A stretch of DNA of 64,000 bases from Candidatus Bathyarchaeota archaeon A05DMB-2 (GCA_018475625.1 JAAKEZ010000001.1:297289-361288); one strand, 5' to 3'. Shown: positions 34,141 through 44,677, counted from the stretch's first letter. The notes: generated by a model from the letters alone, not told the origin. A program made the numbers and translations.

Positions 34141-35394
34141 CTACAATATTTTTAATTCTGCCATTTTGGCTCTATTACCTAGAAAATGTTCAATGCGGAT
34201 TAACTCGTTCAGTTTTGCGACTCGCGCACCTTCAACAACACCTGTTTTTATCATCGGGCACCTGTACGCCACGGTGAGGTGGGCTATGTGCCAGTCGCAC
34301 GTGTCGCCTGAACGATGGGAAACTATGCAGGTGTATCCGTTTCTTTGTGCGGTTTCGATGGTTTCCGCAGCATCTGTGAGTGTGCCGATTTGGTTGACTT
34401 TGATTATGATGGAGTTTGCGGCGCCGATTTTTATGCCTTGGTTCAGCCGTTCGTTGTTGGTGGTGAACAGGTCGTCGCCGCAGATAAGGCATTTTCGGGC
34501 TTTTTTGGTGAGTGCTGCGAAGCCGTCGAAGTCTTCTTCATGGAAGGGGTCTTCAATGTAGGCAAGATGGTACTTTTCGATGAGGTCTAAGAGGTATTCA
34601 AGTTGTTCGTCGGCGTCGCGTTTTTTGCCTTCGCTTTCGTAACTGTATTTTTCTTCTTTTTCCATCCACAGCGATGAAGCAGCAACGTCAACGCCGAAAC
34701 CGCATTCGAAGTCTAGTTCGTTGCCGACTTCCTCGCAGGCTTTGGCCATGGTTTCCAGGGCTGTTTCGTTATCTATGCTGGCAATCCATGCGCCTTCGCT
34801 GCTTTTTCCGCCGTTGAAGAGCTTGTCCTTCTTTTTGAGGGTTTCTGCAATCTTGCTATGGATTTGGGCGTTAGCGGTTGCGGCTTCCAGAAAAGTTTCT
34901 GCGCCATGCGGTAAAGCAAGGAATTCTTGGATGTCGGGTGCCTTGCCGCGTGCGTGTTTTCCGCCGCTTATGCAGTTTCCCAGTGGGTATGGAAGCGTGG
35001 TAGCGTTGTTTCCGCCTAGGAACTGGAACAGGAGTAGATTGTGCGAGTTTGCGGCTGCTTCCGCGTTTGCGAGTGAAATGGCGAAGGCGGTGTTTCCGCC
35101 TATAAGTTTGAAGTTGTTTGTGCCGTCAATCTCATGAAGCGTGCTGTCGATTTCTTCCTGGAAATCGCTGTTCAAGCCAGCTAGTTCAGGAGCGATTAAG
35201 TCGTCGACTTTTTTTATGGCTTGGTCAACTCCACCTTGAGGGTAGTAAACGACTTCTGTTTTGCCTCTGCTTTTTCCGGCTGGTGCTGACGCGCGTCCGA
35301 AACCGTTGGCGGTTATGACATCGACTTCTATGGTTTCCTCTCCTCGGCTGTTAAAGACTTTTCTGGCTATTATGTCTTCGATGATTGATGACAC
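34141..35394 (-). CDS. eno: Enolase
   Basis: A 417-residue phosphopyruvate hydratase of glycolysis and gluconeogenesis. Characteristic parts are the N-terminal ARKVFNSRGEETIEVDV, the segment AYIEDPFHEEDFDGF, the lysine-containing IIIKVNQIGTLTDA and the C-terminal VSHRSGDTCD. Several catalytic neighbours vary slightly from the bacterial consensus (SGDT for SGET), but the family is clear. It is the first gene of the eno-rpsB-MEMO1 set. Confidence 0.95.
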   Translation of the reverse strand: MSSIIEDIIARKVFNSRGEETIEVDVITANGFGRASAPAGKSRGKTEVVYYPQGGVDQAIKKVDDLIAPELAGLNSDFQEEIDSTLHEIDGTNNFKLIGGNTAFAISLANAEAAANSHNLLLFQFLGGNNATTLPYPLGNCISGGKHARGKAPDIQEFLALPHGAETFLEAATANAQIHSKIAETLKKKDKLFNGGKSSEGAWIASIDNETALETMAKACEEVGNELDFECGFGVDVAASSLWMEKEEKYSYESEGKKRDADEQLEYLLDLIEKYHLAYIEDPFHEEDFDGFAALTKKARKCLICGDDLFTTNNERLNQGIKIGAANSIIIKVNQIGTLTDAAETIETAQRNGYTCIVSHRSGDTCDWHIAHLTVAYRCPMIKTGVVEGARVAKLNELIRIEHFLGNRAKMAELKIL

Positions 35395-35599
35395 GCCTTT
35401 TTCCTCAAGTGGCTATAACATCATTCATGCTCTTATTTTAGGTTTCGGAAAGGCTTTACCGCCATTTCATGCCAACTACGGTTTTTACAAAGGATTTTTA
35501 GAAATGGTCTGCGTAATACTTTTCTGGCTGTACTGTTATGCGATTTTTCGTCTATACTCTCTTCTGTAAAAAGATTCAACCTGAGCGTTGTCGAGAAAT

Positions 35600-35628
35600 T
35601 TTGACTAAGAAAAAGCTCGTTTAGTCAA
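35600..35628 (+). promoter_or_regulatory. Inverted repeat upstream of the NosD-like gene
   Basis: TTGACTAA and TTAGTCAA form perfect 8-base arms 12 bases apart, about 50 bases ahead of the beta-helix gene. A TATA-like TTTTTTATCG lies between it and the start. The site is a plausible operator; no regulator is adjacent. Confidence 0.35.
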
Positions 35629-35676
35629 GGAATCTTGACAAAAACCTTTTTTATCGTCGAATTGTCGGAATATTAC

Positions 35677-37686
35677 ATGATGGGAAAACAAATGAGGAGA
35701 ACCGCGGTAACCATAACGCTCATCCTTGTTCTCTTAGCAGTGCCGTGTTTCGCTGTTGCTATAAGCTCAAGCGTTGAAGCTGAAGCGATTCCGTTGACTG
35801 GAGGAATCCGAATAGCGCCCGACGGCACAGTGCAGGGAACTGACATGATAACCAGAGACGGCAACGTCTACACTTTAGTTGGAGACCTAAGCGGCAGCGT
35901 GGGCAACGGGCAAATCTTCATCACAATCGAAAAGGACAGTGTTGTTTTTGATGGTTCGGGCAGAACAATTCAGGGAACAGGAACAGGCGTGGCTATATCA
36001 GTGCATGGGAGAAAAGACGTAACGGTAAAAAATACGCGAATCATCAATTTCGGAACAGGCATTGAACTTCAAGCCATAGATTTCGAGAGCAATTCAACCG
36101 CATCCAACAACCGAATCATCAATAACTACTTGGAAACCGCGTACTTTGGCATGACCCTCGACACAACCAACGCCTTCATCTCCGGCAACCAGATCGTCTC
36201 TAAAAACAGCCAATACGGAGTTCTGTTCCGCTGCAACAACACTGTATTCTCCAACAATGTATTCGTTGATGGCGGCCTGATTTTGAACCAACCCTCCTCC
36301 CTGAACGTTTTTAGCGGCAACACTATCAACGGTAAACCTCTTGTTTACCTCGAACAGCAAGCAGGCCAAATCATAGATGGCGCTGCCCAAGTAATCCTCA
36401 TAAACTGTAAGAATATGCAAATCAGAAATGTTGACACAACCGCGGACTTGAGAACAACAATAGAGCTCTCCGGAACAAGCGATTCCAGAATAACAAATTG
36501 CAGAGGCAACATTGTACTTAGAAACGCGCACAGCAACATCATCACTGGTAATCAGCTTACAGTAACGGGCTCCATGGCTTCTTACCACAGTTCCGCCATC
36601 GAACTTATAGACTCGAACAATAACACTATAACAGCCAATTCTATACAAGCAACCAAAGGGTATGGAGTCAGCCTCATCGCCTCATCTTACAATAAAGTAC
36701 AGGGAAATGAGATTTCGTCAACCGGACAAGCCGCGGTCATGATTGATGTAGTACAGTATGTCTCCTCATCGGAAACACATGTTATTCCGAGTCACAATTA
36801 CGTATACGAAAACAACATAACCTGCATAGAGACTGGAGTCTCTCTAAGAGCATCTTTAAGCACGGTTGTTTTCAAGAACTTGATCTCCGGATGCAAGAAC
36901 GCAATGATGCTGAGCGGTGCTAATCATGGTTCAATTATGGGAAATACATTGTCAGGTTCCAGGGAATACGCTGTTCACCTCTCTGTCTCAAACTACAACA
37001 CCTTCTACCACAACAACTTCCTGAATAACGCAGGTCAAGTTTACGAGAATCATCAGGTTTACTGGTGGACCGTCCAGAACGACACATACTATTCGGAAGG
37101 GAACACCTTTGATAACGGCAAAGAAGGCAATTACTGGGATGATTATACAGGTTCAGACACCAACGGCGACGGAATAGGCGAAACGCCCTACACCGTCTAC
37201 GAAAACTTCACAGACAGGTATCCCCTCACAACACCCTTCGACATTAGAAACGTCACTGTAGACTTCGAAGAGTGGGTTCCGACATCGCAGCCAGACCAGC
37301 CTGCTTCCCCAAGCGGCAGATTACGCATAATAATTATCTCGCCGGAAAATATAACTTACAGCACACCAGATGTTCCACTCAATTTAGTCGTGACCCAGCC
37401 AGTCAGTTGGTTAGGCTATAGCCTCGATGGTAACTCTAACGTCACAATTCTCGAAAACACGACGCTGACGAGCTTATCACAGGGCATGCACAGCTTGACG
37501 GTGTACGGAAATATAACAGGAGGAGTTGCGTCTTCAGAAACCGTATTCTTCAGCGTAAATGCTCCTGACTCTTTTCCAGTATTGCCCGTGGCGGTAGCCT
37601 CCACCGCTTCGATAAGTGCCGTGGTTGCTACTGGCTTGGTATTCAACTTCAAAAAACGCCGCGCAAAATCTAGGGATAAGATATGA
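35677..37686 (+). CDS. NosD-like parallel beta-helix surface protein
   Basis: About 669 residues: a signal segment, a long right-handed beta-helix made of short Asn-rich turns (NNRIINNYLETA, GNQIVSKNSQYGV, SNYNTFYHNNFLNN), the NosD-type ending GNYWDDYTGSDTNGDGIGETPY, an Ig-like domain, and a C-terminal membrane helix with basic residues. Such proteins bind sugars or surfaces, but no specific ligand can be inferred. The ATG at 35677 is preferred over an upstream TTG because it directly precedes the signal segment. Confidence 0.85.
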   Translation: MMGKQMRRTAVTITLILVLLAVPCFAVAISSSVEAEAIPLTGGIRIAPDGTVQGTDMITRDGNVYTLVGDLSGSVGNGQIFITIEKDSVVFDGSGRTIQGTGTGVAISVHGRKDVTVKNTRIINFGTGIELQAIDFESNSTASNNRIINNYLETAYFGMTLDTTNAFISGNQIVSKNSQYGVLFRCNNTVFSNNVFVDGGLILNQPSSLNVFSGNTINGKPLVYLEQQAGQIIDGAAQVILINCKNMQIRNVDTTADLRTTIELSGTSDSRITNCRGNIVLRNAHSNIITGNQLTVTGSMASYHSSAIELIDSNNNTITANSIQATKGYGVSLIASSYNKVQGNEISSTGQAAVMIDVVQYVSSSETHVIPSHNYVYENNITCIETGVSLRASLSTVVFKNLISGCKNAMMLSGANHGSIMGNTLSGSREYAVHLSVSNYNTFYHNNFLNNAGQVYENHQVYWWTVQNDTYYSEGNTFDNGKEGNYWDDYTGSDTNGDGIGETPYTVYENFTDRYPLTTPFDIRNVTVDFEEWVPTSQPDQPASPSGRLRIIIISPENITYSTPDVPLNLVVTQPVSWLGYSLDGNSNVTILENTTLTSLSQGMHSLTVYGNITGGVASSETVFFSVNAPDSFPVLPVAVASTASISAVVATGLVFNFKKRRAKSRDKI

Positions 37687-39396
37687 GTAAAAGTGTTGCG
37701 TTGTTGTTCGTTCTCGTCTTCCTAACGGCACCAAGTATACTTGTAGCCAAGCCTGTTCTTTCCTCCACCGACATACCTGGATCCATAATCATCAGGGAAG
37801 ACGGAAATATTGAGGGAACTAACAAAATTCAACGTGTTGGAGACGTTTACACTTTTACAGGTGATATTGAAATCTCGTGGATACACTTACTCGGGAATTC
37901 AGGTTCTTAAAGACAATATCGTGATAGACGGAGCTCACCATTCTCTTAACACGCAAGATTCTGGAAATATTGGAATAGACTTATCTGAAAGAACTAATGT
38001 GATGGTGAAGAATTTGATAATTAGAGGATTTAAACAAGGTATATTTCTCGAAGCATCTTCAGGCAACATCATAATCAGAAACGAAATAATCGGTTTCAAA
38101 GGCGATGGTCCATATGGTGTGCCAACAGGAATCTGGGTGAGCCTCTCAAATAATAACAGAATAGAATCAAACAATGTAACTTCAAACATTGATTTTGGCA
38201 TACTTGTACAAGCTGGCTCAGCTAACAACATCATCGCAGACAATACCATAATGGGTAATGGTGTCGGTCTCGCCCTAGATTATTGCCCTAACAACATCCT
38301 TAGAAACAATCGAATCTCTGGAAACGAGCACAATTTTAAACTCGGGTATAATACATTTGAGCAATTCATTCAAGACATTGATAACTCAAACACCGTTGAG
38401 GGAAAACCAGTGTGTTATTTGATTGACCATTATAATGTGACTGTTCCATGTGACGCAGGGTTTGTTGCGCTTGGAAATTGCACAAACGTCACCGTTGAAA
38501 AATTGACAATTAGTCATGGCTACGACAGCATCACCTTAATCAACACTAACAATTCAATAATAACAAATAACTACATAGCAAATTGTGGCAACGGAATTTT
38601 CCTAAAATATTGCCAGAACATCACCGTGACCAAGAACATCGCGAGGGGAAATAGCAATTCAGGTATAGGAACCATCGCTTGTGATAAAATCGTTATTGCC
38701 GAAAACAGCATTGACCAATGCAACTTTGGCATCTCGCCCGCAGGACAAACAAGCTACCATTCCGGCGGCAGTGGCTCAACCAATATGATTATTTTCAGAA
38801 ACAACATAACGAACTGCAACCCTGGCATGTATTTCTCACTTTCCTCTAACAATCTGATTTCTCAGAACCTTTTCAAAGGAAACGCTTATGGTGTCAATCT
38901 TGTGGCGAGCTCAGCAAACAATTTCACAGAAAACACTTTCATTGGAAATTCTGGTGGGGCACTGCGAATTTCGGATGCATACAACAATACTTTCTTTCAT
39001 AACAATTTCGTCGACAATGAACTGGATTCCCAAGTTTTAACTCAATGGTATTGTGTGAGCGCTTATGAAACCAATACATGGGACAATGGCCGTGAAGGCA
39101 ATTACTGGAGTAACTTTGAAGACAGATACCCAAATGCTTCCGAAATCTCTGGAACAAAAACTTGGAACACAGCTTTTTACATTGATGATGTAAACATAGA
39201 CCATTATCCCCTTGTTAACCCTCATGAAATCTGCATAGACAAACCCGATTCACCATTACCATTGATCTCTCCTTCGCCTAAGCAATCCAGTTCTAAACCT
39301 CCGCCGACAGCGTTAGTGTTAGTAACTGTTTCAGCTACACCAATTGCCATAGCAGGTATTGGCTTGATTGTTTACTTCAGGAGACGCAAACACTAA
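37683..39396 (+). pseudogene. Second NosD-like beta-helix gene, frameshifted
   Basis: The start overlaps the previous stop (ATGA) and encodes a signal segment and GSIIIREDGNIEGTN, parallel to the upstream paralogue. The zero frame ends at 37910, but from about 37870 another frame continues the homology (SRGYTYSGIQVLKDNIVIDG) through the beta-helix to a C-terminal membrane helix. A one-base change near 37869-37875 therefore splits a gene of about 570 codons. It may be a sequencing error or a real mutation. Confidence 0.7.
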
Positions 39397-39484
39397 GCCT
39401 AATTTTGTTCACTTCCGATTTTTAAGTGACTGTTTTTCCAGCGGTATCTAACTGATTGTTCCACTCATCAATTGAAGCTACAGA

Positions 39485-39506
39485 GGGGTATAAGTCGGAA
39501 ATCGCA
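39485..39506 (+). repeat. 22-base dispersed repeat, copy 1
   Basis: A 22-base string containing GGGGTATAAGTCGGAAATCG that recurs exactly at 45748-45769 on the same strand. It lies in the gap after the broken NosD-like gene; the remaining 250 bases of that gap hold a TATA-like element for the next gene and nothing else that I can identify. Confidence 0.5.
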
Positions 39507-39684
39507 TGCCAGTTCAGCCCTATGCAGCGATAACGAAAAAAGGCACAAATCATAACCAAAAGTAATCAATTTGCTTTCACAACCTCCCAGACAGCCGCGA
39601 AACCTTCCAGCAAATAGAGAAATTTAAAATAACTGTTCCTTTTTTATGTAGAAATCACACGCGGAGAAAAACGGAAGGAACAGC

Positions 39685-39888
39685 ATGAGCGAAGAAGGAG
39701 ACACATTCTGGGTATCCTTATCAGAGAAGTTCTTAGGACTTCTCCTAACCATAATCGGAGCGTTAACACTTTACTTCACCGTCACAACAACAACCGCTCT
39801 AGGAGTCTTCACAGGGCTCTTCGGCTTCTTAAGCATCGTCGTCCTAGGAATTGGTGTGTTCCTCCTCGTCGTCAAACCGCCAGAATAA
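39685..39888 (+). CDS. Small two-helix membrane protein
   Basis: A 67-residue protein with two hydrophobic segments (FLGLLLTIIGALTLYFTV and LGVFTGLFGFLSIVVLGIGV) and a short acidic N-terminus. It starts at an ATG preceded by GGAAGG. No family is recognised. It converges with the zinc-ribbon membrane protein gene, whose stop lies 3 bases away. Confidence 0.6.
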   Translation: MSEEGDTFWVSLSEKFLGLLLTIIGALTLYFTVTTTTALGVFTGLFGFLSIVVLGIGVFLLVVKPPE

Positions 39889-39890
39889 GC

Positions 39891-40223
39891 TCATTCTCTT
39901 TTTTCCACAACAATCCTGCAGTTTGCAACCAACGCGGCAATAACACCTAATGCCGCAAGCCACGGCGCCAAAACCACGCCGACAACCCCAACAGTGGCAG
40001 GAATTTCAAGCAGCGTCTTCCCCTTATCATCCTTCACAATTACCCTTGTCACGTTCCCCTCATGCAGCAACTCTCTGACACGGTCAACCAAGTTGCTGCC
40101 CGAAACTGTGTATTCTTCCCGCGTGACTTTCGCCGCAGCCGCGCCACACACAGGACAGAACCTGTCATCCTCCTTCAACGGCGCACCACATTTCGTGCAG
40201 TAAGGCAAACCGTTTCCCTCCAA
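39891..40223 (-). CDS. Zinc-ribbon plus DUF4342-like membrane protein
   Basis: A 110-residue protein with an N-terminal zinc ribbon (CTKCG and CPVCG) followed by a DUF4342-like domain: EYTVSGSNLVDRVRELLHEG, KTLLEIPATVGVVGVVLAP and a hydrophobic stretch ending IVVEKRE. DUF4342 proteins are small and membrane-associated, with unknown activity. The domain assignment rests on the characteristic LLEIPxTVGVVG pattern. Confidence 0.78.
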   Translation of the reverse strand: MEGNGLPYCTKCGAPLKEDDRFCPVCGAAAAKVTREEYTVSGSNLVDRVRELLHEGNVTRVIVKDDKGKTLLEIPATVGVVGVVLAPWLAALGVIAALVANCRIVVEKRE

Positions 40224-40357
40224 TCTTCTGCCAGAGCCTCACCGCCCACTTAAACATATCGCCGAACCGCTTAAACCGAAAACTTCGCTACTAAAACGCT
40301 TCCAACATGACTCGGCGACGCATATTTTGAGTTGGGTTTAATAAGCGCCTTTGATAA

Positions 40358-40987
40358 TTGCGATGTATCCTTGAGGGATACGCAACGTTTGCAATAGGGC
40401 ACTTCGCACTCGGATACCTATCAGGCACAGCATCATCCAGACTATCCAAGGTTAAAACCAACCTGCCCCTCCTGCTCGTCGTGTCAGTTCTTCCCGACAT
40501 CGACCTGATTTTTCGCTTCCTCCAACATAGAGGTCCCACACACTCCCTAATCACGTTCACCGTTCTTATGGCGCCGTTCTTCCTAATTTACAGGAAACGA
40601 GCGGTTCCGTATTACGTGGCGCTGCTTTCGCACTCGTTCATCGGAGACTTCTTCACAGGCGGCGTTGAACTTTTCTGGCCTCTATCTCACAGCTGGTTCG
40701 GTGTAGACATAGGCGTGACAAGCTTGACAAACGTCGCCATCGAGCTTGCCCTGTTCGCTGTAACCTTGGCACTTATGGTTGGCACAAGAGATATCCTGTC
40801 ACTACTGCATTCGGGCAACCATAATCTGGTGCTTTTCATAGCATTCGGCGCCGTTTTAGGTCCCATGCTACAGTTTGGACGAGGATACGAGCAGTTCCTT
40901 CCAACGTTGCTTATTGCTCCCAGCCTGTTTTACCTCGGCTTATTCATCTACTCGATGTCTATTGAGCTGTGGAGCAAAATACGATAA
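40358..40987 (+). CDS. YdjM/DUF457-type membrane metal-dependent hydrolase family protein
   Basis: A multi-spanning protein of about 209 residues with the family motif pattern GHFALGYL, LPDIDLIFRF, HRGPTHS and LLSHSFIGDFF. The His and Asp residues suggest a metal site in the membrane, and the family is annotated as putative hydrolases. The start is uncertain: a TTG opens the frame and no ATG lies near the first motif. Confidence 0.75.
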   Translation: MRCILEGYATFAIGHFALGYLSGTASSRLSKVKTNLPLLLVVSVLPDIDLIFRFLQHRGPTHSLITFTVLMAPFFLIYRKRAVPYYVALLSHSFIGDFFTGGVELFWPLSHSWFGVDIGVTSLTNVAIELALFAVTLALMVGTRDILSLLHSGNHNLVLFIAFGAVLGPMLQFGRGYEQFLPTLLIAPSLFYLGLFIYSMSIELWSKIR

Positions 40988-41089
40988 AACACCAAGTCTA
41001 TGGCTGAGTGTTTATTAAGCAATTCTCACTTATTTTTCCGTCAGCCCAGTAACTTGTTTACAGGCAAACACCAGGAGAGATGCAGCCAA

Positions 41090-42871
41090 ATGCCCATTCG
41101 TCAACCCATAGTTTGCGTTCTCGGACATGTGGACACAGGCAAAACTCTGCTACTGGACCGAATCCGCAAAACCAGCGTGCAAGCACGGGAAGCAGGCGGA
41201 ATAACGCAGCACATCGGCGCCAGCTTCTTCCCAGTCGAAACCCTCAAGCAACTCATCGGTCCGCTGCTTTCTTCGCTTGGCGGCAACATTCAGATTCCCG
41301 GCTTGCTAATCGTGGATACGCCTGGGCATGAGGCTTTCACGAACCTGCGACGCAGAGGCGGAAGTGTCGCCGACATAGCCATACTCGTCATCGACATCCT
41401 GAAAGGTTTCGAAGCCCAAACCTACGAGTGCATAGACATCCTGAAGGCGCGGAAGACGCCTTTTATCGTGGCGGTTAACAAAATCGACCGTGTTCCAGGA
41501 TGGAAACTGCAAGACTCCACGCCTTTCCTGAAATCCTACGCCGTGCAAGACTCGTATGTCAAAGAGGATTTAGATAACAGACTATACGAAATCATGGGCG
41601 TCTTCAGCCGCTTAGGCTTCCGAACCGACCGCTTCGACCACATAAAAGACTTCACCTCAACAGTGGCGCTGGTGCCGACTAGCGCGAAAACAGGCGAAGG
41701 CATCGCGGAGCTGCTTATGGTTCTCGTCGGCTTAACGCAGCAGTACCTGAAGCGACGGTTGCAGACCACAGAGGGCGCAGCGAAAGGCTCAGTTCTCGAA
41801 GTCAAAGAGGAGCCGGGCTTGGGCTTAACGTTGAACACAATAATCTACGATGGCACGTTGCAGAAGGACGACTTAATAGTTGTGGGCGGCAGGGAAAAAC
41901 CAATCGTGACCCGCATCCGAGCGATTCTGGTGCCGAAACCGCTGGATGAAATCCGCGACCCCCGCGACCGCTTCAGTTCCGTTGATTCCGTTTACGCAGC
42001 GGCTGGAGTGAAGATTGTAGCGTCTGGATTGGAAGGCGCGCTTGCGGGTGCGCCTTTGTACGCGGTGGCTCCTGGAGAGACACCTGAGAAGTACGCATGG
42101 ATTGTGAAGGAGGAGATTCAGAAGATACGCATAGCCACAGAAGTCGAAGGCGTAGTGCTAAAAGCGGACACGTTGGGGTCGTTGGAGGCAATTGCCGAGA
42201 TTCTACGCCAGAACAACGTGCAAATCAGAATAGCAGACGTGGGTGACGTCTCGAAGCGCGACGTGATCGAAGCGGCAGTGGTGAAGGCGCGGGAACCATT
42301 GTCGGGGGTTATTTTGGCATTCGGCGTTAGGATTCTGCCTGACGCTGAGCAAGAAGCGGCAGCTGCTGGCGTCCAGATTTTCAAGGAACCAATCATCTAC
42401 AATCTGATTGATAATTACTTGGAGTGGCTGCGTTCCCAGCGGGAAGCCAAGCTTGCACAGGAGTTTGAGAAATTGGTTAAGCCTGGAAAAATCCGTGTCC
42501 TGGAGGGCTTCGTTTTCCGCAGGGCTAAACCAGCAATTTTCGGCGTAGAAGTGCTGGGCGGACTGCTTAAGCCACGGAACACGCTTGTCAGGGCTGACAG
42601 CGGCGAGGACATTGGCGAAGTGCAGCAGATTCAGGACAGGGGCAAAGCGGTCTCTGAGGCGAAGGCAGGGATGCAGGTGGCGGTTTCGATGGATAAGCCT
42701 GTGGTTGGGCGGCATGTTTTTGAACGGGACATCTTGTTCGTGAAGATACCTGAGCCTGACGCGAAACTGTTGCTGTCAACTTACTCGGATAAACTATCTG
42801 AGGACGAGTTGGCAGTGCTGCGGGAATACGCTGAGATGATGCAGAAGAAGATACCTTTCTGGGCGGCGTGA
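41090..42871 (+). CDS. infB: Translation initiation factor aIF5B (IF-2-like)
   Basis: A 593-residue GTPase that promotes ribosomal subunit joining and initiator tRNA placement. G1 is GHVDTGKT (12-19), G3 is DTPGHEAF, G4 is NKIDRV and G5 lies in TSAKTG; domains II-IV follow, with the final helix region LLSTYSDKLSEDELAVLREY. I start it at ATG 41090 (MPIRQPIVCVLG), the family's usual N-terminus; a longer frame exists upstream without support. No intein is present. Confidence 0.96.
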   Translation: MPIRQPIVCVLGHVDTGKTLLLDRIRKTSVQAREAGGITQHIGASFFPVETLKQLIGPLLSSLGGNIQIPGLLIVDTPGHEAFTNLRRRGGSVADIAILVIDILKGFEAQTYECIDILKARKTPFIVAVNKIDRVPGWKLQDSTPFLKSYAVQDSYVKEDLDNRLYEIMGVFSRLGFRTDRFDHIKDFTSTVALVPTSAKTGEGIAELLMVLVGLTQQYLKRRLQTTEGAAKGSVLEVKEEPGLGLTLNTIIYDGTLQKDDLIVVGGREKPIVTRIRAILVPKPLDEIRDPRDRFSSVDSVYAAAGVKIVASGLEGALAGAPLYAVAPGETPEKYAWIVKEEIQKIRIATEVEGVVLKADTLGSLEAIAEILRQNNVQIRIADVGDVSKRDVIEAAVVKAREPLSGVILAFGVRILPDAEQEAAAAGVQIFKEPIIYNLIDNYLEWLRSQREAKLAQEFEKLVKPGKIRVLEGFVFRRAKPAIFGVEVLGGLLKPRNTLVRADSGEDIGEVQQIQDRGKAVSEAKAGMQVAVSMDKPVVGRHVFERDILFVKIPEPDAKLLLSTYSDKLSEDELAVLREYAEMMQKKIPFWAA

Positions 42872-42968
42872 AGGTTAATATTGCGTTTGTGATTTTGAAA
42901 ATGGTTAGTGAGACCGCGTTCTGAGGCGTGGATTAAGAAGGAAAAAGGCGAGGGAGTAGCTTCCGGCT

Positions 42969-43904
42969 TTATTCGAATTCTATGGTTGATGGTGGCTTGT
43001 CAGTTATGTCGTAGAGGCATCTGACCACGCTGGGGATTTCCTGTGTGATTCTCTGCGCGATTTTTCTGAGCATCTCGTGCGAAACCTGCGCGGCTTTGGC
43101 TGTTACGGCATCCTGTGATTCTACGATTCGGACGGTTATGATGTTTCCGTAGAGCCGTTTGCCCTGTTTGATGCCTGTGGCTTTGTCATTGTGGAGAACC
43201 GCGAAGTTCTGGAAGGTTCCGAGTTGTTTGGTTTCTTCTTCGACGATTTGGGTGGCTTTGCGCACGATGACGATTTTTTCTGGGGTGACTTCGCCGAGAA
43301 CTCTCAGGGACAAGGCGGGTCCTGGGAAGGGCATCCGTTCGGAGATTTCTGGTGGCAAACCGAGTTCGCGTGCTACCATACGGACTTCTGGCTTGAACAG
43401 TTCCCTAAGTGGCTCCACTATTTTGTAGCCGTATTTTTCAGGGTCTATGCCGATTTGTGAGAGGACGTTGTGTTGCGATTTTATTCCTTGCACGGTTTCG
43501 ATGACGTCGGCTTTGATTGTTCCCTGCACGATGTAGGTGATTTTTTCTTCTTTGGCGGCTTTGCCGAGTGTGCTGTAGAATTTTTCTCGAAAGGCTTTGC
43601 GTTTTTCTTCAGCGTCAGTTTTTCCCTTGAGTGCGGCGAAGAATTCGTTTTTGGCGTCGATGAACTTGGTTTTTGCGCCGAAGCCCTTGAGTGTTCGCAC
43701 CACGAATTCAGGTTCGCCTTCTCTTCTAAGCCCATCGTCTATGAAGACGGCTAAGAGTTTTTCGCCGACTGCCTTGTGGACGAGGTACGTGGCGACTGTG
43801 CTGTCTACGCCGCCTGAGCAGGCAGAGATTACGCGGTTTTCGCCGACGGTTTTTCTGATTTCTTCAAGGGAATTTTTGATAAACGCTTTAGCGTCAAACA
43901 CCAA
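42969..43904 (-). CDS. guaAB: GMP synthase ATP-pyrophosphatase subunit
   Basis: A 311-residue subunit of the split archaeal GMP synthase, which converts XMP to GMP using ammonia from a separate glutaminase. The P-loop SGGVDST is at residues 30-36; FIDDGLRREGE, IGIDPEKYGYK and PEISERMPFPGP follow, and it ends with the dimerisation domain DITDKPPSTIEFE. The glutaminase gene is not in this window. Confidence 0.95.
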   Translation of the reverse strand: MVFDAKAFIKNSLEEIRKTVGENRVISACSGGVDSTVATYLVHKAVGEKLLAVFIDDGLRREGEPEFVVRTLKGFGAKTKFIDAKNEFFAALKGKTDAEEKRKAFREKFYSTLGKAAKEEKITYIVQGTIKADVIETVQGIKSQHNVLSQIGIDPEKYGYKIVEPLRELFKPEVRMVARELGLPPEISERMPFPGPALSLRVLGEVTPEKIVIVRKATQIVEEETKQLGTFQNFAVLHNDKATGIKQGKRLYGNIITVRIVESQDAVTAKAAQVSHEMLRKIAQRITQEIPSVVRCLYDITDKPPSTIEFE

Positions 43905-44193
43905 TCTGTTTCCTCCGTGTTCTCAGTTTAGAATGCGTACTCTTTCGGTTTTTGCCCTTTTTAGCTTTGCCATCAGGAACAGCCCTTTTATTGAAGTTGC
44001 TTTTTGACTGATAGAGACTTTGAATTATTGCGAATTTTGGAGGTTTTTCAACGATTTTTGGAAATGGTTTTAGTTTAGTTGTTAAGTGAGTTCATTCTCG
44101 TAAGTTGAATGGTTTTTGGAAAATGCTCACTTTTCAAAATTTCGTTTTCCATGAGACCAACCAAACATAGCGAAAAGCGAGCCAAGAGGGGTT
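43905..44193. other. Intergenic stretch without a supported gene
   Basis: T-rich sequence between two minus-strand genes. I find no open frame with protein-like content, no RNA cloverleaf and no long inverted repeat. It contains the presumed promoter of the GMP synthase gene near its left end. Confidence 0.4.
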
Positions 44194-44677
44194 CTAAACC
44201 TCTTTAAGCAAATTCACGATTGTTACCGATGGATATTGTTTCACGTATTTAGTTTTGAGTATTCGTTCCGTATTGCTATCTATCACGAAGAAATATTTGT
44301 AGGCCGCATTAGTAAGTGATAGTTTTTCTGTCTTTTGTTATCTCCCGCTTTTGCGCCGCACCAAAATCATGCAATTGGTAAGGAATAGTTGTCTTAATTT
44401 CTGCCACTACGTTATCCGATTCAATATCTAAACCAGCACTTCCTGAAGGCTTATTTATGTTCATTGTCACGCCATGTTTCCTTTGCAGAAAATTGTTGGC
44501 AAGATGTGCGGTTAGATAATGAATGTCATTTCCAATATTTCCTACGCATTCCTTAAATTTCATCAGCTTAATCACGGCGGTCTTAACGTCTCCCTCTCTA
44601 ACTTGCATGTCCTCGGTCAAAACAAACTGCTTGATTTTTTCACACTTGTCATTTACTCCAGCCAAACTGTAAGACAT
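44194..44677 (-). pseudogene. Frameshifted restriction-endonuclease-like protein
   Basis: The encoded protein has a PD-(D/E)xK-like core (GLDIESDNVVAEIKTTIP) after a helical region, as in small restriction or repair nucleases. The frame stops at 44309 after TKDRKTITY, but removing one A from the run of five (44323-44327) gives ITKDRKLSLTNAAYKYFFV and on to VNLLKEV with a stop at 44194. The intact protein would have about 160 residues. GGAG precedes ATG 44677 and a TATA element lies near 44,720, so this start fits transcription. No methylase lies nearby. Confidence 0.55.
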
